A stretch of 64,000 bases of DNA from Harmonia axyridis (lineage: Eukaryota; Arthropoda; Insecta; Coleoptera; Coccinellidae): assembly GCF_914767665.1 (NCBI RefSeq), contig NC_059503.1:8184001-8248000 (forward strand), written 5' to 3'. The notes under the pieces are model-generated. The model saw nothing but the letters and a program-made list of their open reading frames with translations. It ran no database searches and had not been told where the DNA came from. Position numbers and translations under genes: made by a program. Below are positions 45,601 through 57,326 of this stretch, in pieces (position 1 is the first letter of the stretch; every line of letters starts with the position of its first letter).

Positions 45601-48600
45601 TGGAACTCCATCGAACCCATCGGGTCTTTGGGGCGCAACACCAATGTTAATAATAGGAATTTCGAAATACTTATCCACCTTGTCAGTTTAGAATTTTCAG
45701 TATTCGTTTATTCAATTGTGTGGACTTCATACATAAAAATTAACTTACTCCTAGGCCTGAAAGACTGCCTCTGCCTTGCATCATACGGTCCATATCTTCT
45801 TCTGGAGATTGCCATTCTGAATTGGTACTTGAAAGAGTACCACTTCTAGATTTTGCAGCGATAGGACTTGGCGTTGCGCTTTTGCTCTTTGAGCCCAATG
45901 TTGGAGATGAGTGAGCCTCAGATATCGTTATGTCATCTGAAAATACAAACGTTATTGTAGAGGAAACTCTATTTCAGTTAACTTTATGTTAAAACCAGCA
46001 AAATTGTTAGTTACTAGGTTTGAAAAAAAAAGGGCATAGACAAAGAGTTTTCAATTGTATTTTAATATTTTCCTTCAAACCTAGCAGGTATGGTTATTCT
46101 AACTACAATGGAATGAATTACATGCAACTAAACAATGAGGCTATATCAACAACATTTGCACTACGAACTGTTCTATCGATAAAGGTTACCTATATCGATA
46201 TACATAGCTAAGGGTATACACTGATTTCTATAGAGCATGACATGAGTAATATGTACACTATGCAGTGTGTGTTATTTTTAATGATGATGTACTGTGAGGA
46301 AAATTGCAGAATATTGTAATATGATCTGGGTGTTCTGTTCCAGTGAAACTAATCATTTTAATTAAGCGTTGAAATCTGAAATTGAAATGAGGAGAAGATA
46401 AGCGTGCATATTCTCAGGTACAGACTTTATGCTGTTGTGCTTTGGGACAACAGAAAGCCAACAATATAAATCAATATGCGATATTTGAAAAGAAGATCTA
46501 TCCACTGGCGAATAATATACTTTTTTTAATAATTCATTGGAAATTCAATGGAAGGAATTTCTAAATCAGGTAGGTATTTTCGACTAGAGCAAATTTTCTC
46601 CAATCGCCAATATATAGGTTCAGGTATAAAATTCCACGAAAATATGTAAGAATGTTCCTATAACTTTTCAGAAGGCACTTATATTCATGATCAATTTATT
46701 CAAGGAAAACATAACGCAGGAAAAAAACGAAACGATGAAAAGACTCATATCAATTTTCCACCGATAAATTCAACTTTCGATAACCATTTTCCGATAATTT
46801 CTGCGGTTGCCGGATAAATATAACCCGACCTAACAACATCCATTGGATCACGCTGAAGTACACAGCTGAATAGTCACCATTTGGGGTCTTGTCATCAATT
46901 CATGCAGATTTGCATCAGACAAATTCGAATTATTTTGGAATTACTGAAAAACGGTCATGTCCATTCGGACAGATCAAATGAAAATAAAACAGACAATCAT
47001 GAAAGCGTGTTTGTAAATCGAAAACAAATATTCACCCATTCATTTTATATTCTATCTCGAAATTAACCAAATGATAGCGACAGCAGCATATTTGAATATT
47101 TAAAAATTATCGACTTTCACTTCAATGAATGATATAATATTCAAAGTATTGTTCAAAAGCGTTTTAGAGAATCTCGTCTTGTAACGCTTGAAAGCAATTG
47201 CCTCAAACTGGTCATTTACATTGTAAAAGAAAAAGTCTATACAAGGCATATCAGGGTAATACGGTGGTTTTGGAAAAAAATTCTTGAATAATCCATCTTT
47301 ACGCAAATTATATTTGATATGACGAAATACGTCAGTATTCAGAGTATATTTGTAAATAAATATGTTGCATATGTTGAAAATGCTATAGAGAGCGTTCTCT
47401 ATGTAATTTTTCATCAAATAAAGAGACTCCTTCATCGAAATATTAACCGAAGTAGCAGAATCAACTATATATCTTCATTTTATTGACAATAAATACTGAT
47501 AACGTATAATAATGCATACATATTTCAATGGATATTACTATCAATATGTCACGAAGGCAACCAATAATGACCACATATATTTAATTCTGAATTAATAGCT
47601 TTCGCCTCCGACGTTATAGATCCTACCAATAATTCTCCCGCTCTAACAAATGAATTTCTGATGATGATACATTGAAGCCAGCTAAGCATCATAATCTCTG
47701 TTACCTTTCTTCAAATAGTCAATACCGTTCAGGGGGACTATGATGGGATGTTTTGATTTATTGAAAGCTTCCACTTTACTCTTCACACTGCCTTCTTCGA
47801 TCTCAGTCAAACTTTGCCTTGGTTTGGTTAAAGTTGTACAAATACATTTGATCTCATCTTCGTGTTCTTTAGATTCTTCATTGATTTTTTTTCCACATAC
47901 CTCACAACTGCGGTCCAGTTGTTTTGTAGGGGGTTTTTCTTGAGTTCCTTCGGCACACTCTGTATCTTTAGCTTTAATTTCACTTACATTATTTTTTGGG
48001 GACGAATCTTCTTGTGATTCAACTTTGCTTAGGTCTTCTCCTGCAAAAGCTCCTCCTTTCTCTACTGTTTTCACCGTATTTTGGTAAATGTAGTTGAATT
48101 TATCTTCATTGAGGTCTTCTACATTAGCCACCTCTACCCAGGATGATGTTGCAGATTCGTCTCCTTTTAGAGTTTCTGTTGACTTTTCGATTGCATTCAC
48201 ATTTTCTTTCGAACCTATCAATGTATCAGAAGAGGATCTGATGTTATCACCAGGTACTGCTAAAGTATCGAGAACTTTTTCTTTTGGTGGTTCTGGTATA
48301 TCTTTGGTTGGTTTTATCTCTTGATGAATATCTTCTTTATTTGGTTCATTTGCACTAGAAGTTTTTTCTACAGTTGTTGGAATCTCTTCAACTACCACTA
48401 CTTCTGGCACTTGAAGACATTTTTCCGAACCTTCAATTGATAATCTACAAGTACTACGGTAAGTTCCTTCCGGTAAATCTTTGTCTTCGCATTCTGATTT
48501 TTCCTTCTCCTTCAATTTTTGCTCATCAGCATTCTCCTTCAAGTGGAAATCTGCAATTGCACTTGCTGGAGCCAATAAGATGTAGTTACCATCTCCTTCA

Positions 48601-50048
48601 TCGATTAAAGTATGGAGAGATTCACTAAAATCCTCCTTTTCGAATACACCATATTTCTTAGCAGATAAAGCAATCTCTTCTGAATTGATATCTTCTCTTT
48701 CTTCTTCGCCAACAAGACATACTGTGCTCACATTCTCCTCCACATCAACTCTATCATCTTCTTCTCTATCTGCAACAGCAGAATCATGCTGATCGCGAAC
48801 AGTATGTACTTCAGCCGGAAAAAACTGATTCCTGACTATTCTTATTGTTTGTCCATCATTCTGGAGTTCGTCGTCGGCAATTGTTTTCACTTCTATGGAG
48901 TCACTCAGGTTATTATTTTCGGGTTTAATGTCAGAATTGACACAAGCAGTCAATAAGCAAGACATTTGTGAACTTTTTTGCTGATTATTTTGTTGTGGAG
49001 ATGGGTCTTCTTTCCCATTCGATTTGGCAGTTCCGAAAAAGGTCCATTTCTTATGTTCGTAATGTTTTGTATTGTCTATCGGTATGTCAGAACCGAAAAT
49101 TTTAGAGGCATCTGTTCCAATTTCTACTATGCCATTATTGGCATTCTTAGATTGCATGGGATCTGTTTTTATGCCATCAGTTACTTCTTTGTCGACTTCA
49201 GATGCTCCATTATTTTTATCCTTTTTGTTTGTAGGTTTCCAGAATGGTTTATGCTGGGTGTTGACTTCCAATTCATGTTCCGAATTTTCCCTGTTTCTTC
49301 GAGATATTCCGGCACCTAAAGGGATCATTTCAGGATGTTTGGTAACTGTTTCTTCAATGGGTTTAGAATCATCGTTAGTTTTAAGAGGAACTGGACCAGT
49401 AATATCATTTTGTTTCTTACCTTTCTTGACGTGCTTCGATGAGAAAATAGCAACCAATTTTCGATGTATATGTCCTTTGTGTTTCGAGTTTTCAGTTTCT
49501 ATATGAGAAACGTCGTCGGTTTTGATATGAGGATCTTCAACTTTTTCCACGATGGTACTCTTAACTAGTGTAACATTATCGGGGTTCTCAGATATTTCCG
49601 AATAAACTAAAGAAGTGGAGCTACTTGTGACGCTCACACCGTCTTTGTTTTTCCTCTTGGTTTTGCCAATTTTTAAATAGCCGAGGATTTTCTTTTTCTT
49701 CTTCTTGGAGCTACCATCGCCAGCAGAAGCATTGGTGTCATCACTTAAGACTGCTGTTTCTTCATGTGTGTCCTCTTTCTGGACTGGCGTTTGATGTTCT
49801 ACCTCCGTCACGTGATCTACTTCAGTCACGTGATCTACTTCGGATTCTCTCGAGTGTTCAGTTAAATGTTCAGAACCACTTTTTGGAGAAACTTCATCAT
49901 GATCTATTTCGAATGGGGTTACGAAGAGATGCTTTTTGGTCGATCCATTGCCATCTTCAACTTCGAAAACTTGGAAGGCATAGAGGTCATCTTCAGTTAG
50001 ACCATCTTTGCTATCTGGTTTTATTAGTCGCTTGGGTCTTTCTGAAAG
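42624..50048 (-). CDS. btsz: Bitesize / synaptotagmin-like protein with tandem C2 domains (seven 3' exons)
   Basis: Exons on the minus strand: 50048-47705, 45936-45749, 45537-45343, 45285-45031, 44263-44076, 43828-43620 and 42766-42624 (stop TAG). Every junction has GT/AG and matching phase; the seven exons sum to 1174 codons with the stop. The first is an acidic, low-complexity 781-codon exon (poly-Lys patches, SCEVCGKKI then CICT). C2A spans exons 3-4 (GQVEFGLQYNY, LAPVDAKRNRSDPYVK, YLLPDKSKSGKRKTKVKKHT, VWHSDMFGRNDFLGE). C2B spans exons 5-7 (ANGTSDPFCK, SYLLPDKG, LWDHDRLASNEFLGG, GKHYGKPVEWMDATGKELTL). This order and the terminal WMDxT block are characteristic of Slp/bitesize proteins. In Drosophila, bitesize binds phosphoinositides and Moesin and organises apical actin. 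The frame of the large exon is open at its 5' acceptor (TTGTACAG), so translation starts upstream. Confidence 0.93.
44740..44990 (+). mobile_element. Mariner relic in a bitesize intron
   Basis: Plus-strand reading across frameshifts: YFQHDGFTCHT (second catalytic block) at about 44752-44785, WP-KSSDLT at about 44835, then FLWDHMKNKVYV and SIQDGIREFIEDIQQQMC. It belongs to the older DD41D-like group. It lies in the intron between exons 4 and 5 of bitesize, antisense to the gene. Confidence 0.6.
46174..46200. promoter_or_regulatory. Paired TATCGATA (DRE) motifs
   Basis: Two perfect 8 bp palindromes TATCGATA at 46174-46181 and 46193-46200, 11 bp apart, about 240 bp 5' of a bitesize exon (45936). 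This is the DNA replication-related element recognised by DREF in insects, common in core promoters. It might mark an internal promoter for a short isoform. The motif is seen; the role is inferred. Confidence 0.4.
47130..47285 (-). mobile_element. Short mariner transposase remnant
   Basis: The minus-strand frame contains FFPKPPYYPDMPCIDFFFYN, clearly derived from the mariner HPPYSPDLAPxDFFLF block that carries the third catalytic aspartate (here CID). It lies inside the bitesize intron after the large exon. The surrounding frame (47100-47435) is open but AT-driven. Confidence 0.6.
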
Positions 50049-51611
50049 CTGTACAATAGTTTATACATCTTTTTCTACGGAAGATACTGGAGATGTTCAT
50101 TGATCATTTATTCGATAACAAACATTGGAAGGTTTTTAAAGAATATCTAACGTTTGAAAAAAGATACAAATTTCACTCGTTGGTTTGTTATTTACATTTT
50201 AAAAGCTGAATAACTTGAAATGTGAAAAAATAAACAAAGGAATTCAAACCCGGGATCATTCGTTCTGGAATCCAAATAAAAACTGTGAATGCTATGACTT
50301 TTCGGTGAAACATTATTGTATTCGCTATCATCGTAATAATATTTCTATGAAATAATTTTTTTGATTTTGTGCTCTTGATTTATGCTTTCAAAATTGAAGG
50401 AATGTTCTTGGGGTTGGAGTACCAATCAATTTCAACAAATTACATGTGAAAAACGCTAAATGGATATATTATTCGAGTTATGGATTCTTTAGAAAACTAT
50501 GGAAATTTCAGGGTATTATTTTTTTTTCTTGAATAATTGTCAAGTTTTATATTGTAAATAATAAACCAAAATTGGAGTAAAACTGTTCAAAAATAATTCA
50601 ATGAGCATTTTCAGTAGATTTTTAAGTGACCGAAATAGCGAAGAACTATTGTGTTGTGACCTTAATTTTCTTGATGGAGTTAATAGCAGAACATTTTCTA
50701 TTGAACTTTGTTGAAGCAATGGACGCAATGACGAATTTCAACTAAGTACCAACCATATTGTTTATTGAAAAATGAGTTTAGGGAAATTTATTGCTTCAAA
50801 TATATCATTTGAATAGTTATCTAACTGATATCATTTTGAATATTCGACGTTAATATTACTTTCGATGAAATGAATACTGTGAAATGGGAATAATTTCTCA
50901 ATATTCAAATATAACTCATCCAAAACTATATTTTTACTTAATTGACTTGGTAGTTATTTGGTGAAAATCCATTCGATTTATATTAATTTATTTCAAAATG
51001 TAATAAATCTGAAGAAGCTACTGAGTGGCGAAAAATTTTTATTTACATAGTGCAGTAGTGGAAATTGAGATAAATTGTATTTAATTGAATAAAAAATACT
51101 CTCAATGATTCAACTTTTGAAATACATACAAAAGACATATTCTTACAATACTTATGTATTATTTTGTTTTTATTCTTTCTGTCCGCTCCTTTGTGAATTT
51201 TTTTTTTATTTCTTCATCCTATATTCTCAATTTTCAAATGACGTATTCTGCGTGTTTCTTTCCAAATTATTTTGTAGTTTATTTCGAAAATTTTAGTTTG
51301 CTAATTTGTTTTGTTCAGGCTTTTTTGAAATATTTTATTCATTGTTAATCTTCAATGGAGTTCATAATAAACGGATAAATAGTCAATATTTTCAGGATGA
51401 TTCTCACCAATTAAATATTAATACAAGCAAAGAATGAAGAAGTGAGTGTTTTTTTTCATTTTAGGGATAGGACAAAATTTATCAATTTCACCATCAATAA
51501 AAAGTAAATAAATACCATTCAGGGCTAATATCGAATCGAATGCGATTATATCAAGGTTCTCACAACACAATATTCTTCGAACTATTCTCACCACCCTCCT
51601 TGATTGCATAC

Positions 51612-51839
51612 CTGCCCAGGATCATCTTCCTCCCTCACGTCCTCCACATCTTTTTTCAACCCCCTGGGGGCGTAAACACTGCTCCTCCTCCTCGTCTTCT
51701 TACCCCCATTACAACACAGGTTGAAACAGCCCGAGTTCAAGAAACTGCACATGCCACCACAACACTCATAAGGTACCGGTCTAACCCTTCGCAACCCCCT
51801 GGGGTTGGAAGAGGTGCTCCTGACAAGATCCTCCGTCAT
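51612..51839 (-). CDS. btsz: Probable 5' coding exon of bitesize (Cys-rich N-terminus)
   Basis: An ATG at 51839 (MTEDLVRSTSSNPRG), with an in-frame stop upstream, opens 76 codons ending at GGGCAG|GTATGC (exon end 51612). The phase (0) fits the acceptor of the large bitesize exon at 50048. The fusion would give a protein of 1249 residues. The composition is Arg-rich with a cysteine cluster (ECCGGMCSFLNSGCFNLCC) suited to palmitoylation or metal binding, then basic KKTRRR and acidic DVEDVREEDD. The composition is GC-richer than the surrounding introns, as expected for coding DNA. I know no homologue for this segment. Assignment to bitesize rests on position, strand, donor and phase, not on homology. 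Confidence 0.5.
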
Positions 51840-52404
51840 TTCGATGCTTCTCGCGGAGTCTCACGTCAAAATCTGCCTGCCTTCGATTTTGATTTCAAGG
51901 CACCCGACGAACTAATCATGTGAGCGATTAGTTTTTATATTGTTTCCTCCGATAAAATATGCCAATATGTTATTTGTAAAGGGAAGTGGTTGAATTAACC
52001 GGCTCAATAAGTTCGAAACACGTCGATGTGGATTCGGTTTTGTCGAGGGACAGGAGTTTAGAACGGGAAATATTTGAAATTATTCGAAAACTATTAAGGG
52101 GGTCCATTAAAATGTGATTTTCCATGTTGCTATCAAGTTTCTTGGGAACGATTTGATTCGGAGTTGATTTTGATTTTGGTATTAGGTCATGAGAATTCAT
52201 ATGACTACTTTCGAATAGTTGGATATTAAGAGTTTCGAGAAAATTTGTTGGAACTGGTTGACGCATTATCGAAGATGGGTATGAGATAAACAAACTGCTA
52301 TATAAGAGCGAAGAGTAGGTTTTGCGTCTACTGAACGCTGTGAAGAATAACACATCACTCAACAATCCCGGGTCTAATCAGGAAAATAGTAATTTACGTA
52401 ACAA
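51840..52404. other. Upstream region of bitesize
   Basis: Probable 5' UTR and promoter-proximal DNA of the putative first exon. A TATATAAGAGCG TATA-like sequence at about 52299 is oriented on the plus strand, away from the gene. No coding homology. Confidence 0.3.
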
Positions 52405-52779
52405 GTCCGGAAAATAGGGTTTTTTTGGACGAATAGACAAAATTCCAGGACGAGCGTAAGCGAGTCCTGGAAGTCTGTGAGTCCAAAAAAACCATTTTCG
52501 GGCGTGTTGCGTACAATATTTTTTCGGCAACCATGTAAAATAACACTATCGCTGCTGCTTTCCATATTTAATTGTGATTGCGATCAGAAAACATGCAAAT
52601 TTTTCACAACTAATTTCATATGAACTGTCAGCCGTTATCTCGGTTGCTATGGATTCTATGATTCTTTTCCGGCCTAGTCCGGGAAGTACGTACTTTCCGG
52701 ACTAGGCCGGGAAATGCTACTTTCTCAGAGAAAAAGCGTCCAGGAAGTGAGCACTTCCCGGACGGTTGCCGAAAAACAC
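52405..52779. repeat. Cluster of nested palindromes (foldback-type repeat)
   Basis: GTCCGGAAAATAGGGTTTTT (52405) mirrors GTCCAAAAAAACCATTTTCG (52481) around an inner hairpin TCCAGGACGAGCG-TAAGCGAGTCCTGGA (52444-52471). Next, TTTTTTCGGCAACC (52519) pairs with GGTTGCCGAAAAA (52764-52776). These enclose a nearly perfect 42 bp palindrome at 52669-52710 (CCGGCCTAGTCCGG...CCGGACTAGGCCGG, one mismatched pair) and a small GGAAGTGAGCACTTCC hairpin. No coding. Probably one or two foldback MITEs. Confidence 0.75.
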
Positions 52780-53064
52780 ATTTTTTATAAAAAATTCGTA
52801 AACATAATCCAAGCTCCAAAGCTCCTCAAACTTTTCAATACATTTTCTTTACAAAAATTCTACTTTTCTTTCAAAATAGGCTCAAACTTCTCCTGGGGCA
52901 CCTTTGAACCGTTGTTGGCTATCAAATACAGTTTGAAACACACTAATCAAGCCATTGCTTCGCTTGTTCCATATTTTTGTCCATCAAAACAAGAAAATCG
53001 TGTTTAAATTTTTCAAACAACAACAAATTTAGCATCACTTAACCTTGAATATCTCGATCCATAC

Positions 53065-53578
53065 CTCACAATGAAAAACGTAGATAGAGGGAGCATATGT
53101 TATTTTCAGTAAGCAAATATCGTCCCCAACATGAACTATCAAATTTGACATGAAGCGCGCGGAAATGAAAACATATCATTGTTAAGATATTTCACTGAAT
53201 TCGCGAGTTTCTTCACAAAGAACGCACTTCAATGTCCCATAGTGAATCAACGTTTCATATTAACTAAAAATATATCGAAATAAATACCTGAATATATCAG
53301 AAATTCAGAAAACAAACTTCAAGCGCGCCAAACGACGTGAAACAACCGATGACACTAGGAGAGCAAAAGTTGCCAAACCTTGGATTTCATCAGGTAGATA
53401 CAGAAAATAATAAATATTCTGTTTATTATAAATTCGACAATTAGGAAAAATATCGGATTCCAAATCTACAAATTTGCATATTTAATCGGGAATCACTCAA
53501 ATAAATATATTTCATTCAATATAATAAACATTCATGGCGTTATAGTAAAATTGTGGATTTGAAAATATATCACAAACT
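53065..53578 (-). mobile_element. hAT-like MITE family, copy 5 (one end lost)
   Basis: Same orientation as copy 2. It starts ACGTAGATAGAGGGAGCATA, then GTCCCCAACATGAACTATCA and the GAAACAACCGATGACACTAG body. It stops at GAAAATATATCACAA, missing the final 50-60 bp with the second subterminal motif and terminus. Confidence 0.75.
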
Positions 53579-53579
53579 G

Positions 53580-54963
53580 ATTTTAATTTCATCGTGAAGA
53601 TGAAATGAAATCTTAAAATAATATTGATTTATCTACTGAATTCTGAGGCTCCAAGGCCTTAAATATTGAATTCTTCTTTCATGCCCTGCTTTTCTCCATT
53701 ATAATTCAGTCCAGGCCTGTATATTTCTTCCCGAAATTAATAAAAGCTAGAGATTCTGGGGAGGAAAGCAGATGAGGTACATGGAATTAATCAATGTTGA
53801 TACATCTTCTATAAACATTGGTTATTCTCTGTCTTCATTCCCCTGGCTGTAATGAAGACTTATATTGCCTTCAGTCCAAGTCTGTGAATTCAGGAATTTC
53901 AAGTTTCAATGAGACTCTTGAAGGGCTTCAAAAGGAGGGACTTTATTTATAATATGTCCCAAATGCGCTCAACGATAAAAAAGAGTAAATATTCTGAAGA
54001 TTTATTATTTTTAACGAAGAACGCTTTCCTTGATAGAACTCTAAAATTGAATATTATACTGGAGATTCCAAATCTGTACTGTGGTGCCATCAGTGAAGTG
54101 ACATGTTAATGCTTGAAGCTGTAAAGTCTTGTAGCTTGTGATACTTTTATCACCCGAGAAGTTCTAATTTAGTTCAAAGTGCACAATATCTGGAAGCTCA
54201 AATTCAAATGGAATAATAATTTACGACTTTAGCAAGGTATCCATATCGAATTTTGTTCAATTGAAAAAAGAATTGTGGTTAATAGGAGTAAAGGTTGTTA
54301 AAATGATATGCAAACGCACAGACAAAAGTTGTTCAGAATGTCCTGAAATGCATTTCGCAAACAGAAAATTCCTATTCGGGGACTAAAATTATTAATCTCT
54401 AAAGTTATATTTTATAGTTTTTCAGAAACGAATACTTTCAAATCCAATTCTGCCTCAAAAAACATAGACAGTTTTCAAATCTTGGAATACCAATGCGGTA
54501 AAATGATGAAAATAATGAATATCACAATATTCATTATTGTTCAAACGGAAAGATATGTAAGAATTGTATAATTCCTAGTTTATATGTTGTGGACATGATC
54601 CATCAAGAAACAAGAACTCCCACTTCTGTGTAACCAACAAAGTCCAAATTAAGGAAGAAAAGTAATTTCGCCAAACTCTAATTGAGTTAATACCCAACAG
54701 TTCAACTGGCATTGTCTTCCTCTTGGCTGCGTTCAACTCGAACTAGACCTCAGGCAGATACTTCAATGGTTATGACTATCCATCTTCAAATGAGAGCCCG
54801 TAATTGAGATTTCCAGGAAATTTCCTATTATAGAAACAGCTCAGGAACGTAATATTCAACTCGAAAAGAAATTTTGCAAGTTTCCATTGTATCTATTGAC
54901 CGCGAAGCGTTTAGAGATTCATTATGTTTCAAATTAATTTTGAAGCTATGAAATCAATAAATA
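53580..54963. other. No gene recognised
   Basis: AT-rich intergenic sequence. The frame 53909-54109 is unidentified. No structured repeat noticed. Confidence 0.35.
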
Positions 54964-54965
54964 TA

Positions 54966-55842
54966 GGGTGTTTTTTTTCGAGGTATATAACTTTAAGTTG
55001 GCATTACTGTTCGAGATGGCGACCGATTCAACAACTGTCAAGTGATTTATTCTCAGTTTGATTTGGCAATTCATTATGAATAGACTCACGCCTGGACAAC
55101 GCTTGCAAATAGTGTAATTTTATTTCGAAAATAATGGTCCTGTGCGGAATACGTATCGCGCACTACGTCCATTTTATTTTGTTTAGCGATGAAGCGCACT
55201 TCTGGTTGAATGGCTACGTCAACAGACAAAACTGCCGCATTTGGAGTGAAGCTAATCCTCAAGTGTATGTCGAAACACCGTTACATCCAGAAAAACTGAC
55301 TGTTTGTGCGCTTTATGGGCTGGTGGAATCATTGGTTCGTACTTCTTCAAAAACGATGATGGCCAGAACGTTACAGTCAATGGTGATCGGTATAGAGCCA
55401 TGATTACTAACTTTTTCATTCCTGAATTGAACAACCATGATGTCCAGGAGCTGTGGTTCCAACAAGACGGCGCTAATTTCACGTTTTGGACCTGTGAATT
55501 GGCCTCTAAGATCTTGTGATTTAACACCGCTAGACAACTTGCTGTGGGGCTATGTAAAGTCATTGGTCTATGCGGATAAGCCACAAACCCTTGACCATTT
55601 GGAAGACAACATTCGCCGTGTTATTGCCGATATACGGCCACAAATGTTGGAAAAAGTCATCGAAAATTGGACGTCCAGATTGGACTACATCCGAGCCAGC
55701 CGTGGCGGTCATATGCCAGAAATCATAATTAAAATGTAATGCCACATGATTATCTTGCAGATAAATATTATTTATGTCAATCGAATAATACATCGTTGTT
55801 TTATTGCAATTTAAAGTTCTATAGCTCTAAAAAAACACCCTT
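54966..55842 (+). mobile_element. Deleted DD41D mariner, copy D
   Basis: TA-flanked (54964-54965, 55843-55844), with ends GGGTGTTTTTTTTCGAGG and CTCTAAAAAAACACCCTTT. The deletion joins CGCGCACTACGTCC to ATTTTATTTTGTTTAGCG, identical to copy C. A further 1 bp loss (GTTTGTGCGC, near 55305) and a deletion after QQDGA (55470) remove about 20 codons around TCHTAR, shifting frames. The C-terminus SRGGHMPEIIIKM is intact. Confidence 0.9.
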
Positions 55843-55844
55843 TA

Positions 55845-56640
55845 CTTATTATTCAGCTTGAATCCTTGGGAGATCATATATTGTACTGAATTTTTCAGGA
55901 TACTTTTTCGATTATTTAACATTATAGAGAATTTCATAAACAAAATCTCTGGACTATTTACTGTAAGTACACATTTCGCTTCAACCAAAATTTGAATTCA
56001 GCATATAACAAAACATTATTGTGAAAATATTATGCCAGTTAATTTTTATGCTGGAAATATCAAAATCAAAACAGGGGACGAACCGGTAGAACAACACGCT
56101 GAAAGTTTCTGTTTTCATCAAGAGCATGAGATATTACAGGGATTACGTTCCTCAGGTATATATTACAATTTGATAAAACACGATAGCATATTAATTAAAA
56201 TTAGAAGGATTTTGGGAGAAATTCCTGCTTTCAAAATGACTGTTTTCGGTTTCTGTTGGTAGGAAAGTAATATACGCGGTTTGTTCCTAATTAACTGTGC
56301 AAGATGAATTCGTCATTTGGGAGATGGAAATGTGCTAATGATTGCAGTGGCGTAAAATGAAGTTATCAGTGAAAACAAGGAATTCGCAGTATGGTATTGC
56401 CAACAATCGATAATGAAATACATCCCGGGTTCGAATCCCGCTGGTGGATTTTTATTCAATTTTGAATCGAATTGAACATGAGTTTCCTTAGTAAGGCATT
56501 TCTAACGGTTGTACAACTGCCTACCTCTTTAAAACTTATTTCGCTTCGATAATTATCTTTCTTTTATATATTTCAATGATTTTTCAATATTATTAAGCCA
56601 ATAGAAAAGTCCCCAGTCTGATGCACAGATAGCGGTGCTA
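55845..56640. other. No gene recognised
   Basis: Intergenic. The 56032-56262 frame (76 codons) has unremarkable composition and no known family. A tRNA-like box B lies at 56428. Confidence 0.35.
56424..56441 (+). mobile_element. tRNA-like T-arm remnant (probable SINE)
   Basis: CCCGGGTTCGAATCCCG is a perfect T stem-loop with the Pol III box B GGTTCGAATCC. The preceding sequence lacks a clear box A or anticodon arm, so this is a decayed SINE or tRNA pseudogene. Confidence 0.45.
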
Positions 56641-56656
56641 GTAATCAATGAAAATA

Positions 56657-56770
56657 ATGGCAAAATTGTACGAATTGGGCTTCGAATTGCTTCTGCATCT
56701 ACCGTATTCGCCAGATCTGGCCTCCAGCGACTTTTTCCTGTTCTCAGATCTGAAAAGAATGCTCGCTGGA
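56657..56770 (+). mobile_element. DD34D mariner fragment carrying the third catalytic Asp
   Basis: An open frame of 38 codons reads MAKLYELGFELLLHLPYSPD then LASSDFFLFSDLKRMLAG, the classical mariner block with YSPDL and the SDFFLF catalytic aspartate. It ends abruptly at 56770, where DD41D-family sequence begins. Confidence 0.8.
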
Positions 56771-56834
56771 ATCGAATAATCCATCATTGTTTTATTGCAA
56801 TTTAAAGTTCTATAGCTCTAAAAAAAATACCCTT
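56770..56834 (+). mobile_element. 3' terminus of a DD41D mariner
   Basis: AATCGAATAATCCATCATTG followed by the 3' tail TTTAAAGTTCTATAGCTCTA and AAATACCCTTTA, matching the last 65 bp of copies A-E. It is fused directly to the DD34D fragment. Confidence 0.8.
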
Positions 56835-56839
56835 TATAA

Positions 56840-57324
56840 TAAGCAATATTTTCCGTGATTTCCGTGGTACTGAATATGGTTTGAATTATGTAATCAATTT
56901 CTTTATTATACCAATTTTATTGTTTTATTAGTTATTATTATCATAAAAAAGTAGAAGCTGATAGGTAGCGATAGAAGAAACTCAATATAATATTACAATT
57001 TCCCCCAAATATTGATCCTCTCTATATCTCATTTTTTCCTTGCTGAGGGTGGGTTCCTGAACAAGAAAAGGCTTTGTTGAATGTTGTTTCTGGCTATGAT
57101 TGGCAATCGACTTATATTTTATTTCCAGTTTGCTCACTCGCCTCTAGGCATCGAAGACTGGAGCAGGAAAAGGCGTAAATAGAATTCTATATCGGGCCAG
57201 ATTTCCAGATAATACGATTGAAATTCGGCTTTTCAATCGCCGAGCGGAAAACTCATGAAAAGCTCGATTTTCGTGAATATCTGAAGGTCACCCAGCAGAA
57301 AATTTACGCAGATAAACTTTGAAT
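56840..57324. other. No gene recognised
   Basis: Intergenic sequence between the chimeric mariner fragment and the Tc1 element. Confidence 0.35.
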
Positions 57325-57326
57325 TA

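Noticed and set aside
48094..49506. Plus-strand ORFs over the bitesize large exon
   Set aside because: Antisense by-products of a long coding exon, Ser/Leu/Phe-rich, with no domain.
49829..49831. bitesize large exon as a self-contained ORF starting at 49829
   Set aside because: The codon is GTG, and the frame continues open upstream to a good acceptor at 50048, so this is internal coding sequence.
52297..52310. TATA box for a gene on the plus strand
   Set aside because: No coding sequence follows within several kb on the plus strand; probably chance in AT-rich DNA.
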